From assembly GCA_002329325.1 (NCBI GenBank), contig DCTX01000067.1, positions 50,561 to 100,207 on the forward strand: 49,647 bases of DNA, given 5' to 3'. A program made the translations under genes and the position numbers. The notes beneath the pieces were generated by a model. That model saw only the letters and a program-made list of their open reading frames with translations, was not told where the DNA came from and did no database searches. The stretch's first letter is position 1, and each line of letters starts with the position of its first letter. Below are positions 8,536-17,250 of the stretch, piece after piece. Origin of the DNA: Anaerolineales bacterium UBA1429. Its GTDB lineage: Bacteria; Chloroflexota; Anaerolineae; UBA1429.

Positions 8536-9811
8536 CGCATCTGTCATCATCCCCTGCTACAATCATGGCCACTTCCTGCCCGACGCTCTGGACAGCGTGT
8601 TGGCCCAGACCTATACCGACTGGGAGGCCATTGTCGTCAACGACGGCTCCACTGACAATACCGCCGCCGTGGCCGAGCGCTATGCCGACGCCGATGCTCG
8701 CATACGCTGCATCCACCAGGAGAACGCAGGTCTGTCCGCTGCGCGCAACGCCGGGATCCGCGCTGCGCAGGGCGAGTACCTGGCCTTTCTCGATGCCGAC
8801 GATACTTGGGAACCGGCTTTCCTCGAGACGTGCACGGCAGCGCTGGAAGCACACCACGGCTTGGCAGGCGTCTACACGCGTTGTGTCTTCACGGATGAGT
8901 GCGGCGTTGCTCTGCCGATGGCTGGTGGGCCGGCACTGGGGCCTGAGCGCACGCGAGCCCGCCTACTGCGCGGCGGGATTGCGCCAGTTCACGCGTACCT
9001 TGTGCGCGCCAACGCCATCCTGCGGGCCGGCCTGTTTGACGAGAGCCTGACCAGCCTCGAGGACTGGGACCTCTGGCTGCGAGTTACGGACCAGGGCCAG
9101 GTGGCGGGTCTGCCTCAGCTGCTGGCCCGGTACCGCCTTCGCCTCGGTAGCATGGTCACCAACGCCGAGCGTATGCATCTCAACCGCCTGGCTGTCCTGG
9201 CAAAGTTCTTCGGTCCGCTGGACGGCGATCCCGCCGTCTGGCCGCAGGACAAGCGCGAACTGGTGGCAAAGGCTCTCTTTGCAGGCGTTCCGGGCTTCAT
9301 TATCGGAGGCGATACCGAGCGCGGCTTGGCGCTGCTGGCGCAAGCTGCCGCCGTTTGGCCAGGGATCCTGGTGGAGCCAGCGACTCATTACGAGCTGGCG
9401 TGCTGGGATCAGCCATGGGGGCTTCGGGGCCACGCCGAGTCACTGGATTTTGAGCGGAGTGCAGAGCATATGCTGTCGGGCCTTGACGCGCTTTTCGAGC
9501 ACAGCGACGGGAAACTCGATCCCGTCAGGAGTGCAGCCTACGGCCAGGCGTACTTGGCGCAGGCTATGCTGGCAGACCAGGCAGGCCGGTGGGACCTGGC
9601 AAAGAAGCACCTGGCCCTGGCGGTGTCGTCTGATCCTATCCTGCTAACACAGATAACTGTGCTGAGACGTGGTCTGAAGCTTCTGCTGGGTCGGCAGGTG
9701 GCCCATATCATAAGGCGCTGCGCGCGCGGTATCTTCGTCTGTTCTCGTACGAGGTCGCAGGGCTTGTGCAGGGCCCCATCCGTTGGCACCGAAGAGGAAC
9801 CTGTCGAGTGA
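8528..9811 (+). CDS. Glycosyltransferase family 2 with helical C-terminal tail
   Basis: GT-A glycosyltransferase of 427 residues. I choose the GTG at 8528, which overlaps the preceding stop and has GGGAG (8517-8521) at good spacing; the longer TTG start at 8501 adds nine unconserved residues. Motifs: SVIIPCYNHGHFLPDAL, NDGSTDNT, DADD (metal site) and LEDWDLWLR (acidic acceptor motif). Residues about 240-427 form a helical tail with TPR-like pairs (GRWDLAKKHLALAVSSDP). It shares this head-plus-tail architecture with the two GT2 genes at 3.3-5.8 kb and looks like a more distant paralogue. The 3-prime end overlaps the acyltransferase by GTGA. Confidence 0.9.
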   Translation: MASASVIIPCYNHGHFLPDALDSVLAQTYTDWEAIVVNDGSTDNTAAVAERYADADARIRCIHQENAGLSAARNAGIRAAQGEYLAFLDADDTWEPAFLETCTAALEAHHGLAGVYTRCVFTDECGVALPMAGGPALGPERTRARLLRGGIAPVHAYLVRANAILRAGLFDESLTSLEDWDLWLRVTDQGQVAGLPQLLARYRLRLGSMVTNAERMHLNRLAVLAKFFGPLDGDPAVWPQDKRELVAKALFAGVPGFIIGGDTERGLALLAQAAAVWPGILVEPATHYELACWDQPWGLRGHAESLDFERSAEHMLSGLDALFEHSDGKLDPVRSAAYGQAYLAQAMLADQAGRWDLAKKHLALAVSSDPILLTQITVLRRGLKLLLGRQVAHIIRRCARGIFVCSRTRSQGLCRAPSVGTEEEPVE

Positions 9812-10476
9812 CTGTGCAAGCCTCTATCCAGAGTCTAGTCAACACCCTTGCCCTTCGCCTGCGACGCAAGGCCGAGCTCTTGCGTGGAGCATACTGGTGC
9901 TGGCGAGGTGTGAGCGCTGGCACGCGTTTTGGTGTGGGCTGCGGAGTTCGTATTCTCTATCCGCAGCACCTAGTCGTGGGTGATGATGTGACTATTGAGG
10001 ACTATGGTTTTCTGAATTGCCTATCTGCAGGGGGCGTCCGCATTGGAAACCATACCAGCATTGACCATAACGTTTGGCTGCAAGGTGGGTGTGGGGATAT
10101 GCTCAATCCTGCTGGCTTCTTTTCGATCGGAGATAACTCGTATATTGGCTGTAATGCCGTGCTAGGCGCAGGCAGGGGCGGTATCCGTATCGGTAATGGA
10201 GTGCTGATCGCTCAGTCAGTAAATATGCATGCTGAGATGCACAATTTCGCTGATCCTGAGCGATCAATCAGGAGCCAGGGCATAGCCTATCAGGGCATAG
10301 TCGTTGAGGATGACGTCTGGATCGGCTCTCGAGCAACTATCCTTGATGGAGTCGTCATCGGTAGAGGTGCCGTGGTGGGGGCGGGTGCGGTGGTATCTCG
10401 GGCCGTTCCGCCCTTGGCAGTCGTGGCCGGCGTACCCGCCCGCATCTTGAGATACCGCGGACAGGGCGGCAGGTGA
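9808..10476 (+). CDS. Left-handed beta-helix acyltransferase (WcaF/Maa-like)
   Basis: Probable sugar O- or N-acyltransferase (acetyl-CoA type) that decorates the glycan, 222 residues. Hexapeptide repeats run from about residue 60 to 205 (VVGDDVTIED, VRIGNHTSID, IRIGNGVLI, VVEDDVWIGSRATI, VVIGRGAVVGAGAVV), ending in the family-typical PPLAVVAGVPARILR. The likely catalytic His lies in MHAEMHNFADP (about 145). The start is the GTG at 9808, overlapping the upstream TGA; the in-frame ATG at 9766 is inside the previous gene. The gene is visibly less GC-rich than its neighbours, suggesting separate acquisition. Which hydroxyl or amine is acylated cannot be told. Confidence 0.87.
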   Translation: MTVQASIQSLVNTLALRLRRKAELLRGAYWCWRGVSAGTRFGVGCGVRILYPQHLVVGDDVTIEDYGFLNCLSAGGVRIGNHTSIDHNVWLQGGCGDMLNPAGFFSIGDNSYIGCNAVLGAGRGGIRIGNGVLIAQSVNMHAEMHNFADPERSIRSQGIAYQGIVVEDDVWIGSRATILDGVVIGRGAVVGAGAVVSRAVPPLAVVAGVPARILRYRGQGGR

Positions 10477-10573
10477 ACTGCGGACATACGTCTGTCTTCG
10501 GTCGCCTTCGGTGCCCGCGCTGCATTACCCTTCGTGCTGCCAGACCGTATGCCCGATGAAGGAACCGAAGAGC

Positions 10574-11554
10574 ATGCCACTTGCAGAAGATTCACCACGG
10601 CTTGTGATGAGCGACACACCGTTGGTATCAATCGTGATAGTGAACTACAGTGCCGGTCATATGCTTCGGCAGTGTTTGGAGTCCGTGCGCGCACAGACCT
10701 ATCCGAACTGGGAGGTAGTCATCATTGACAACGCTTCCCGGGACGACTCCTTGGCTACGGTTGATGGTTTCCCAAACTTGAGGGTGATTCGGAATCAGGC
10801 GAATCTTGGCTTCGCAGCAGGACAGAACCAGGGGATCAACGCCTCTCGTGGCCAGTACATCGTGGCTCTGAACTACGATATCATCCTGCATCGGGACTTC
10901 CTGACGGCTCTTGTCGGGGCGGTTGGGCAATACCCTCAGGTGGGGTGGGCCTGTGGCAAGCTGCGTCAGATGACGCCAGAGGGTGAGCTTAGCGAGCGAA
11001 TCTACGCAGCGGGGCACGAGCTACCGGCCAGCCGGTTTGCCAAGCTCAGAGGTTTTGGCCAGCGCGACCAAGGCATCTACGATACGGACGAGTATGTCTT
11101 CGGTGCACCTGGTGCTGCAGTCGTCTATCGTCGCTCCTTCATCGAGAGCCTTGCGCTGGATGGCGGGCTGTTTGACGAGCATCTCTTCACTTGGTACGAG
11201 GACGTTGACGTGGACTGGCGTGGGCAACTGGCGGGATGGAAGTGCCTATATGTACCTGCCGCCTTGGCATATCACGTTGGTCACGTAGGAGAAGATTACG
11301 ACGAGCCTTTTCGTTCTTTCCGCGCTGCGATGACGATCCGCAATCGCTGGCTGGTCATGGCTGCCAACGAAACGTGGCGTTCCTTCATCAAAGCCATGCC
11401 CGGAATCGTGGCGTACGAGCTGTCGCTTGTCCTGTACGTTCTGCGAGTCGGTCTTGTTCGGCCTTACCTCCAGGCATTGGGAGCGTTTGCTCGCTCGTTC
11501 CGTTATGTGAGACGCAAACGCGCCCATGTCCATTCGCGGATAGCCGTCTCATGA
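10574..11554 (+). CDS. Glycosyltransferase family 2 (rhamnosyltransferase-like)
   Basis: GT-A glycosyltransferase of 326 residues resembling the WbbL/RfbF rhamnosyltransferase group: SIVIVNYSAGHMLRQCLESV at the N-terminus, IDNASRDDS, the NLGFAAGQNQGI segment and a C-terminal hydrophobic stretch. The usual NxD metal motif reads ALNYDIIL. The start is uncertain: GAAGGAA (10558-10564) fits the ATG at 10574, but ATGs at 10556 and 10607 and a GTG at 10511 are in frame. The preceding gap of about 97 bases is among the longest inside the operon, so a weak internal promoter could lie there; I see none clearly. The stop overlaps the next ATG. Confidence 0.88.
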   Translation: MPLAEDSPRLVMSDTPLVSIVIVNYSAGHMLRQCLESVRAQTYPNWEVVIIDNASRDDSLATVDGFPNLRVIRNQANLGFAAGQNQGINASRGQYIVALNYDIILHRDFLTALVGAVGQYPQVGWACGKLRQMTPEGELSERIYAAGHELPASRFAKLRGFGQRDQGIYDTDEYVFGAPGAAVVYRRSFIESLALDGGLFDEHLFTWYEDVDVDWRGQLAGWKCLYVPAALAYHVGHVGEDYDEPFRSFRAAMTIRNRWLVMAANETWRSFIKAMPGIVAYELSLVLYVLRVGLVRPYLQALGAFARSFRYVRRKRAHVHSRIAVS

Positions 11555-12456
11555 GCCCTGCCGTCACCGCCATCGTCCTCAACTGGAACAACGCACCCGA
11601 TACCCTGGCGTGCCTCGCTTCGTTGGCCCAGCAAGACTACCCGCACCGTGTGCTGGTGGTGGACAATGGGTCCAGTGACGACTCGGTGGCCCGTATTCGC
11701 GCGGAGCGGCCCGAGGTCGCGATCCTCGAGACGGGCGAGAACCTAGGCTATGCGGGAGGCAACAACGCGGGCATTCGCCATGCCCTGGCGCAGGGCGCAG
11801 ACTGGGTCTTTATCCTCAACAATGACGTTACCCTGGATCCAGCATGCCTCGGCGAGCTCGTGCGTGCCACAGTCGCCGAGCCCGGAGCGGGCATCGTCGG
11901 TCCCTTGGTGCTCGACGCCGAGACACCGGATCGCGTTCAGTCAGCAGGGATGCTTCTGAGTGCGCTGGGCGACTCGGTGCGGTTGGGTGCGGGCGAGCTC
12001 GCGCTTCCGTCAGCGTCGCGCCATGCATATGTTGACGCCGTGGCAGGCTGCGCTATGCTGGTGAGTGCCGGGGCTGTAGAACGCGCAGGCTTGCTCGATG
12101 AGCGCTTCTTCATGTATCGAGAAGAAGTCGATTGGTGTCTTCGGGTTCGACAAGAGGGGATGTGCGTGCTTGTGGTACCTACAGCCCGCATCTGGCATCG
12201 AGAGACGTCCGAAGGCGGACCTCGGTATGTTCGCGCCACATACTACATGACGCGAAATGCCTACCTGCTCATGACCAAGCGTGCAGTGCCCTGGGCAGTG
12301 CGTGGGCGCGTTCTTGCGCGGGACCTGCTCTGGGTCACCAACTGGACACTCAACCCCAAGTGGCGCCACAAGCGGCCTGAGCGGGACGCGATTGTGGCGG
12401 CGTTGCGCGACGCTGTGCGGGGACGGTGGGGCATGCGGGAGGCAGTTCATGGGTGA
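11551..12456 (+). CDS. Glycosyltransferase family 2 (rhamnosyltransferase-like)
   Basis: GT-A glycosyltransferase of 301 residues, close in design to WbbL-type rhamnosyltransferases: AIVLNWNNAPDTLACL, VDNGSSDDS, ENLGYAGGNNAGI, metal motif LNNDV, and the acidic FMYREEVDWCLR. The start is the ATG at 11551 overlapping the upstream TGA; a longer frame to 11236 lies inside the preceding gene. It overlaps the next gene by 8 bases. It probably transfers a deoxyhexose or related sugar to a lipid-linked acceptor, by family resemblance only. Confidence 0.9.
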   Translation: MSPAVTAIVLNWNNAPDTLACLASLAQQDYPHRVLVVDNGSSDDSVARIRAERPEVAILETGENLGYAGGNNAGIRHALAQGADWVFILNNDVTLDPACLGELVRATVAEPGAGIVGPLVLDAETPDRVQSAGMLLSALGDSVRLGAGELALPSASRHAYVDAVAGCAMLVSAGAVERAGLLDERFFMYREEVDWCLRVRQEGMCVLVVPTARIWHRETSEGGPRYVRATYYMTRNAYLLMTKRAVPWAVRGRVLARDLLWVTNWTLNPKWRHKRPERDAIVAALRDAVRGRWGMREAVHG

Positions 12457-13351
12457 CGAGCGTCCCTTTGCCTCCGTGGTTTCCCTAACGTACAATCGGA
12501 GAGAGAACCTGCGGGCGCTGCTCTCGGCTCTGAGATTGCAGACCTATCCACGGGATCGGTTTGAGGTGATCGTCGTGAACAACTGCTCGACCGATGGCAC
12601 GGCAGAGATGGTCCGCAATGAGTTCTCGGAGGCCAAGCTCATCGACGTCGAAGACAACCTCGGGACGTATTCCTATCGCTACGGGATCGAACGAGCGCAG
12701 GGCGAGTTCATCCTTATGATAGACGATGACGGTCTGCCCGCGAGACGCACGTGGATTGAGGATGTGGTTAGTCGCTTTGATCAGAACCCTCGCCTTGGTG
12801 TAGTCGCCTGCACGATCCTGATGCATGATACAGGCGAGGTTGCCCAAGACAGCCCCCAGATGCTAGCGCAGGGATCGACCGATGAAGGATATCCCTGTCC
12901 CGCCTACAACGGCACCGGCGTCGGGCTCAGGGCGTGCGCAATTAAGGCAGCCGACTCGTTCTACCCCAAGCATATGTTTCACTCTTGGGTCGAACTCCAC
13001 CTATGCACACAACTCTATGATCATGGTTGGGAAACGCGCTTGTTTCGGTCTATCGAGGTCTACCATTGCCGCGCTTCTGGCAGTGTGCCACCTGCCCAGA
13101 GCTACTACGGCCTTCGTAACTACCTTTGGTATGTGTGGGAGCTGTATCCTTGGCCACTTGTCATTACGGAGACGGTGCACTTCCTGGGCAGCAGGATCAA
13201 GGCGAGCATCTCCGGCCGCATCCCGCTGGGGCTCTTGACGCGCAGCATTGGGCATGCGTTCGCAGGCATGCGAGAGCCTCTGCGCCGACGTAGGCCAGTT
13301 CGCCCAGAGGCAATCCGTGCGCTCCATACTATGCGGGGGATGTCTTCATGA
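12449..13351 (+). CDS. Glycosyltransferase family 2
   Basis: GT-A glycosyltransferase of 300 residues. Motifs: SVVSLTYNRRENLRALLSAL, NNCSTDGT (nucleotide site), DDDG as the metal-binding acidic cluster, and a Trp/Tyr-rich C-terminus (YYGLRNYLWYVWELYPW) that probably touches the membrane. The ATG at 12449 overlaps the upstream gene by 8 bases; the longer in-frame start at 12281 is inside that gene. In the acceptor half the GEDxD-type motif is replaced by FHSWVELHLCTQL, so substrate or catalytic geometry may differ from its neighbours. Translation is coupled to the ligase-like gene by ATGA. Confidence 0.86.
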   Translation: MGDERPFASVVSLTYNRRENLRALLSALRLQTYPRDRFEVIVVNNCSTDGTAEMVRNEFSEAKLIDVEDNLGTYSYRYGIERAQGEFILMIDDDGLPARRTWIEDVVSRFDQNPRLGVVACTILMHDTGEVAQDSPQMLAQGSTDEGYPCPAYNGTGVGLRACAIKAADSFYPKHMFHSWVELHLCTQLYDHGWETRLFRSIEVYHCRASGSVPPAQSYYGLRNYLWYVWELYPWPLVITETVHFLGSRIKASISGRIPLGLLTRSIGHAFAGMREPLRRRRPVRPEAIRALHTMRGMSS

Positions 13352-14751
13352 CCACCCTCCGCGCTCGCTCTCTGCGCGACCTGCTTCCCGTTTTGATAGT
13401 AGCCGGACTGCTTGCTGGCATCGCCTACCTGGCTCGTGACGGCATCGGTCTCCGGCCTCTGCTCCTGGCCGCGGGGGGCGCCGGGGCCCTGATGCTGCTC
13501 GCTCGACCGTGGCTGGCGCCGATCGCACTGGTTCTGGCCGCGCTTATGGTGCGTCGCGAGTATGGCACCGGCACCGAAGTGGCCCTCAACACCGCCACGC
13601 TTCTGCCGCCAATCCTGGCGGCGGTCTGGTTGGTGCGCGGCATCGTGACTCGCAACCTACGCCGCTTGCCCACACCTGCTGACCGCCCCTGGGTGTTCTT
13701 CCTCCTGGCGCTGCTCCTGTCGCTGATCGTGGGCCGCGCCACCTGGGATCCGACCGTGCCGCAGCCAGCGAATTTCCTGCTGGTGCAGCTTGGCCAGTAC
13801 GCCATTTTCGCCGTGGCCGCCATCGCTTTCTGGCTGCCGGGGCTCAGCCTGCGCTCCGTAATCGATCTGGAGCGAGTCACCTGGCTGTTCCTTGGGGTGA
13901 GCGGGGCTCTCGGGTTCCTGCGTCTCGTACCCGGCGTCAACCAGCTCATCGCGCCGATCACTACGGTCGTCTTCATCCGAGCGCCGTTCTGGGCTACGGT
14001 CGCAGGCCTGGCCGGAGGCCTACTGCTCTTCCGGACGGGGCTCTCGCGGGCCCGGCGCGTGTTCCTCGTCGCCCTGATCGTTCTCTCGGTCTACGAATCC
14101 ACCTTCCACGGCCGGCTCTCGGTCTCTGAATGGGTAGGTGTGTGGGCTGCGCTCGCCGTCCTCGTCTGGCTGCGCTTCCCTCGGCTGCGGTGGATCGCGG
14201 CAACTGTGGTCGTTGGTTTGGTAGTTGTAGGCATTCTCTTTCCAACAGCGTACGAGTTCGCCGGCGGCGACCAGCGTTGGGCCGAGAGCGGAGGCTCTCG
14301 CTTGCTGTTGATTGGCAGGGTCCTTTCGGTGACCCTACGCAATCCTCTCACCGGCTTGGGCCCGGCCGCCTATAGGCCCTACACGAGCATGCAGCCCCTA
14401 CCGTACATGAATGCTCTGTGGTTTCACCCGCAGATAAGCTCGCACAACAACTACGTGGATCTCTTGGCACACGGCGGCCTGCTCGGGCTTGCTCTGTTCG
14501 GCTGGCTCGCAGTGGCCATTCTGCGCTGGGCGCTCGACCTTGCTCGCGCAGCCAAAACCCAATTCGCTGCCGCATACGCCAACGGCATGGCCGCGGTGTG
14601 GGCCAGCATGTTGGTGATCATGCTTCTTGCCGATTGGGTCTTTCCATTCGTCTACAACATCGGCTTCTCCGGCTTTCAAGCAGCGACGCTCATGTGGCTT
14701 TTCGTCGGCGGGTTGGCCGTGCTGCAGCGGGGCGAGGAGATGGCGCCATGA
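13348..14751 (+). CDS. O-antigen ligase/polymerase-like membrane protein
   Basis: Polytopic membrane protein of 467 residues with about 11-12 hydrophobic helices, matching the Wzy_C/O-antigen ligase (WaaL, Wzy) superfamily. The family signature sits in the long periplasmic or extracytoplasmic loop near residues 365-385 as SSHNNYVDLLAHGGLLGLALF, cut here to its key HNNYxDxLxxxGxxG pattern. Such proteins either join an exported glycan to an acceptor or polymerise repeat units. With a Wzm/Wzt exporter in the same operon a ligase role is favoured, while the nearby Wzz/BY-kinase would fit a polymerase. ATGA overlaps link it to both neighbours. Confidence 0.85.
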   Translation: MTTLRARSLRDLLPVLIVAGLLAGIAYLARDGIGLRPLLLAAGGAGALMLLARPWLAPIALVLAALMVRREYGTGTEVALNTATLLPPILAAVWLVRGIVTRNLRRLPTPADRPWVFFLLALLLSLIVGRATWDPTVPQPANFLLVQLGQYAIFAVAAIAFWLPGLSLRSVIDLERVTWLFLGVSGALGFLRLVPGVNQLIAPITTVVFIRAPFWATVAGLAGGLLLFRTGLSRARRVFLVALIVLSVYESTFHGRLSVSEWVGVWAALAVLVWLRFPRLRWIAATVVVGLVVVGILFPTAYEFAGGDQRWAESGGSRLLLIGRVLSVTLRNPLTGLGPAAYRPYTSMQPLPYMNALWFHPQISSHNNYVDLLAHGGLLGLALFGWLAVAILRWALDLARAAKTQFAAAYANGMAAVWASMLVIMLLADWVFPFVYNIGFSGFQAATLMWLFVGGLAVLQRGEEMAP

Positions 14752-15659
14752 GCGAAGGACACGCCGCTCCCCCGAAGCTCTCGATCATCATCGTCAACTG
14801 GAATACGCGAGACCTTCTGGCCGACTGCCTGAAGTCGGTCTACGAGACCGTTCACGATGTGGCCTTTGAGGTTTTTGTCGTGGATAATGCCTCCAGCGAC
14901 GGCAGCGCCGCCATGGTCCGCGAGCGTTTTCCGAGCGTGCACCTGATCGAGAATGACGAGAACGTGGGGTTTGCACGGGCCAACAACCAGGCGATTCGGG
15001 AGAGCGCGGGAGAATACGTGCTGTTGCTGAATAGCGATACGGTGCTGCTTGACCGGGCAGTCACCAGGTTGTGCGGCGACCTCGACCGATCGCCATACGT
15101 GGCCGCAGCGGGACCTAGACTGCTGAATGGTGACTGGTCCGTACAGCACTACCCTTGCCGGACCCTGAGACTGGACAACCTGCTGATCCTTCTTTGGAGA
15201 CTGCCTGGCTATCGTGCATTCTGGCGCGGTGCCGAGGAAGCGGGCGGCATCTGCTTCGTCGAGCGCATTAAGGGCGCGTGCCTGATGATCCGACGAGATG
15301 CCCTGGCAGCCGTCGGCGTGCTGGATGAGGGGTACGATCTCTACTGCGAAGAAGACGACTGGTGCATCCGAGCTACGCGAAGTCAGTGGCATCTACTGTA
15401 CGATCCTGCAGCAGAGGTGATTCATCTCGGGGGTTCATCTTCGGGCCAGACTAGGCCTCTCTCTCGCGCCCGACTATACAGAAGCAGAGTCAGGTACTTG
15501 CGACTGCATCACGGGAGCATCAGTGCAAAGGTGTATAGGCTGGCAGTCTATGTCAGCTACAGTACTCGAGAGCTCCAACGGAGACTGCAAAGGCGAGCCG
15601 CTGAGGATGCGCGGTCTGAATACTGGGAGGTACTGAGAGCAATGAAGGATTCACGATGA
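14748..15659 (+). CDS. Glycosyltransferase family 2 (WbbL-type)
   Basis: GT-A glycosyltransferase of 303 residues of the rhamnosyltransferase-like group: LSIIIVNWNTRDLLADCL, VDNASSDGS, ENVGFARANNQAI, metal motif LLLNSDTVLLD and acidic YCEEDDWCIR. The start is the ATG at 14748 overlapping the TGA of the ligase-like gene; a longer frame back to 14418 lies inside that gene. A basic C-terminus (TRELQRRLQRRA) could lie along the membrane. The stop overlaps the methyltransferase start by ATGA. Confidence 0.9.
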   Translation: MSEGHAAPPKLSIIIVNWNTRDLLADCLKSVYETVHDVAFEVFVVDNASSDGSAAMVRERFPSVHLIENDENVGFARANNQAIRESAGEYVLLLNSDTVLLDRAVTRLCGDLDRSPYVAAAGPRLLNGDWSVQHYPCRTLRLDNLLILLWRLPGYRAFWRGAEEAGGICFVERIKGACLMIRRDALAAVGVLDEGYDLYCEEDDWCIRATRSQWHLLYDPAAEVIHLGGSSSGQTRPLSRARLYRSRVRYLRLHHGSISAKVYRLAVYVSYSTRELQRRLQRRAAEDARSEYWEVLRAMKDSR

Positions 15660-16423
15660 GAACAGCAGGCCACTTGCGCGGAGACCCAGTATCTCTGGAT
15701 GCGCTGCATCGAGAGGTCTACGCGGCTGAAGCATCACAGTATGATGCGCACAGATTCTCGTCAGACAGAGGGCGTCGTCACAATCGATACGAACTGAGGG
15801 CTATCGCCAGGTTGCTCCATCCGCTTGCCGGGAAGGCCATTCTTGACGTTCCAGCGGGCACCGCGCGCGTTTCTCTCGATCTGCAGAGGCGAGGCTCGCA
15901 AGTTGTTGCGGTGGACCTGACTCCTGAGATGCTCAAGGTCGGTATACTCCAGGCCGACGTCGCGTCAGTCACGGCGCCAGCTTGGGTTAACGCAAATGCT
16001 AGACAGCTTCCGTTCGCCAGTCAGAGCTTCGACGCAGTCGTGTGCATAAGATTCCTACATCTACTTCCGCCATCGGAGTGGGCCTGTTTCCTCGCTGAGC
16101 TCCGTCGTGTGTCGAAGCGAAATGGCACTGTTCTTGTGCAGCTCTTCAACCCTCTCTACGGAGGTCCTGTCGCGCTTTTCAGAGAGCTTGTGCACCGGCT
16201 CAGGAACGAACCTCGGGAGCATTTTGTCTGGCCTCACCTCATCAAGCGCGTTTTCCGATCATGTGGTCTTGAGGTGGTCACGATATCGACCTATTGGCTG
16301 CCAGGAATGGGGCTCGTAGGAGAGAGCTGCTCACCTTTTCTCGACAGGGTAAGTGATGCCTGCGCACGGAGGCCACTCCGATGGCTCGGAGGCCCCTTTC
16401 TAGTCCTGGCGCGTCCGTGCTAG
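15656..16423 (+). CDS. Class I SAM-dependent methyltransferase
   Basis: Methyltransferase of 255 residues acting on a glycan or its precursor, by context. SAM motif I is AILDVPAGTARVSLDL (about 60-75), strand 2 ends in VDLTPEML, and motif IV is FDAVVCIRFLHLL, typical of Methyltransf_11. It is coupled to the upstream GT2 by an ATGA overlap. The sequence here and in the next gene is less GC-rich than the operon average. A 26-base gap follows before the unrecognised gene. Confidence 0.85.
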   Translation: MRTAGHLRGDPVSLDALHREVYAAEASQYDAHRFSSDRGRRHNRYELRAIARLLHPLAGKAILDVPAGTARVSLDLQRRGSQVVAVDLTPEMLKVGILQADVASVTAPAWVNANARQLPFASQSFDAVVCIRFLHLLPPSEWACFLAELRRVSKRNGTVLVQLFNPLYGGPVALFRELVHRLRNEPREHFVWPHLIKRVFRSCGLEVVTISTYWLPGMGLVGESCSPFLDRVSDACARRPLRWLGGPFLVLARPC

Positions 16424-16449
16424 TCAGGCACGACCTGTGAGCTACCGAG

Positions 16450-17250
16450 GTGCATTTAGAGACTGTGGAACTACGTGACTTGGTTCGTTCGAAGCTTCGT
16501 CGAGCGAGGGTGGAGATTCACTACCTTGCGGGCAGCGATGCACCAGCGCAAGCCTTTCTTCGCGAGTTCGGGCGTACTGCCACAAGGTTGCCGTTTGCTG
16601 GTAATATTGGCTCTCTTGTCGGCCACGGAACCCAGACCGTCGTAGCAAGTCTTGTCGGCCCGTCAGGCGCACGATCGATCGAAGCAAGCGATGGTTGGGT
16701 CGTCAAGTTCGAGATCTACCCTGGGACGATCTCGCTCAGCAGGTTGGTCTCGGAGAACTCCAACGAGATGCTTGCAAGACGCTATCTTGACCGTTTCATG
16801 CCACCGACGCTACGTATTGTTGGCCACGGACTGGGGAACCGTCCCAGCGCTCTGGTCCTTCAGCAGAGAGTGCGCGGACTGCAGCTACGCAGGATTCCCT
16901 GGGATAGGATTCGGCAGAATCGGCGGTTGTGCAGCGAGCTGGTAGACTTCTGTGATGGCGTTATAGCCATGGCTCGCGACACCCAGCAGATTCCGGATCT
17001 GGCGGGAACTCTACCACGAGTGGACCATCTGAGCAATCTGTTCTGGCGGTCGCGAAACATAGTTATTGATCTGCCGGTCGCACGAGTTTGGCTTGTGGAT
17101 ACGGGATGGAAAGATGGTGAGGAGTGCCTGGATCGGGGACGCCTACGGAGTCGGATTCGGGCCAGGGTGCGTCTGATCTCCCTTTGCTTGTTCCGTAGGC
17201 GGCTCGCGCAGGTGTTGAGGGGCAAAGGAGAGGGGCGGTGTTGTCGATAG
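16450..17250 (+). CDS. Unrecognised protein with protein-kinase-like features
   Basis: I do not recognise this 266-residue protein with certainty. Several features recall a kinase or aminoglycoside-phosphotransferase fold: WVVKFEIYP (a candidate strand-3 Lys, about 78-86), ENSNEMLARRYLDRFMPP (a candidate helix-C Glu), a hinge-like ALVLQQRVRGLQL, then RNIVID and VWLVDTGW, which resemble the catalytic-loop Asn and a DFG-like DTG. The expected HxD catalytic Asp five residues before the Asn is not obvious, so it may be a pseudokinase or a divergent sugar or lipid kinase. The C-terminus is strongly basic. The GTG at 16450 is the likeliest start, and the end overlaps the next GT4 gene by 13 bases. 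Its place suggests it phosphorylates or regulates a step in glycan assembly. Confidence 0.6.
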   Translation: MHLETVELRDLVRSKLRRARVEIHYLAGSDAPAQAFLREFGRTATRLPFAGNIGSLVGHGTQTVVASLVGPSGARSIEASDGWVVKFEIYPGTISLSRLVSENSNEMLARRYLDRFMPPTLRIVGHGLGNRPSALVLQQRVRGLQLRRIPWDRIRQNRRLCSELVDFCDGVIAMARDTQQIPDLAGTLPRVDHLSNLFWRSRNIVIDLPVARVWLVDTGWKDGEECLDRGRLRSRIRARVRLISLCLFRRRLAQVLRGKGEGRCCR

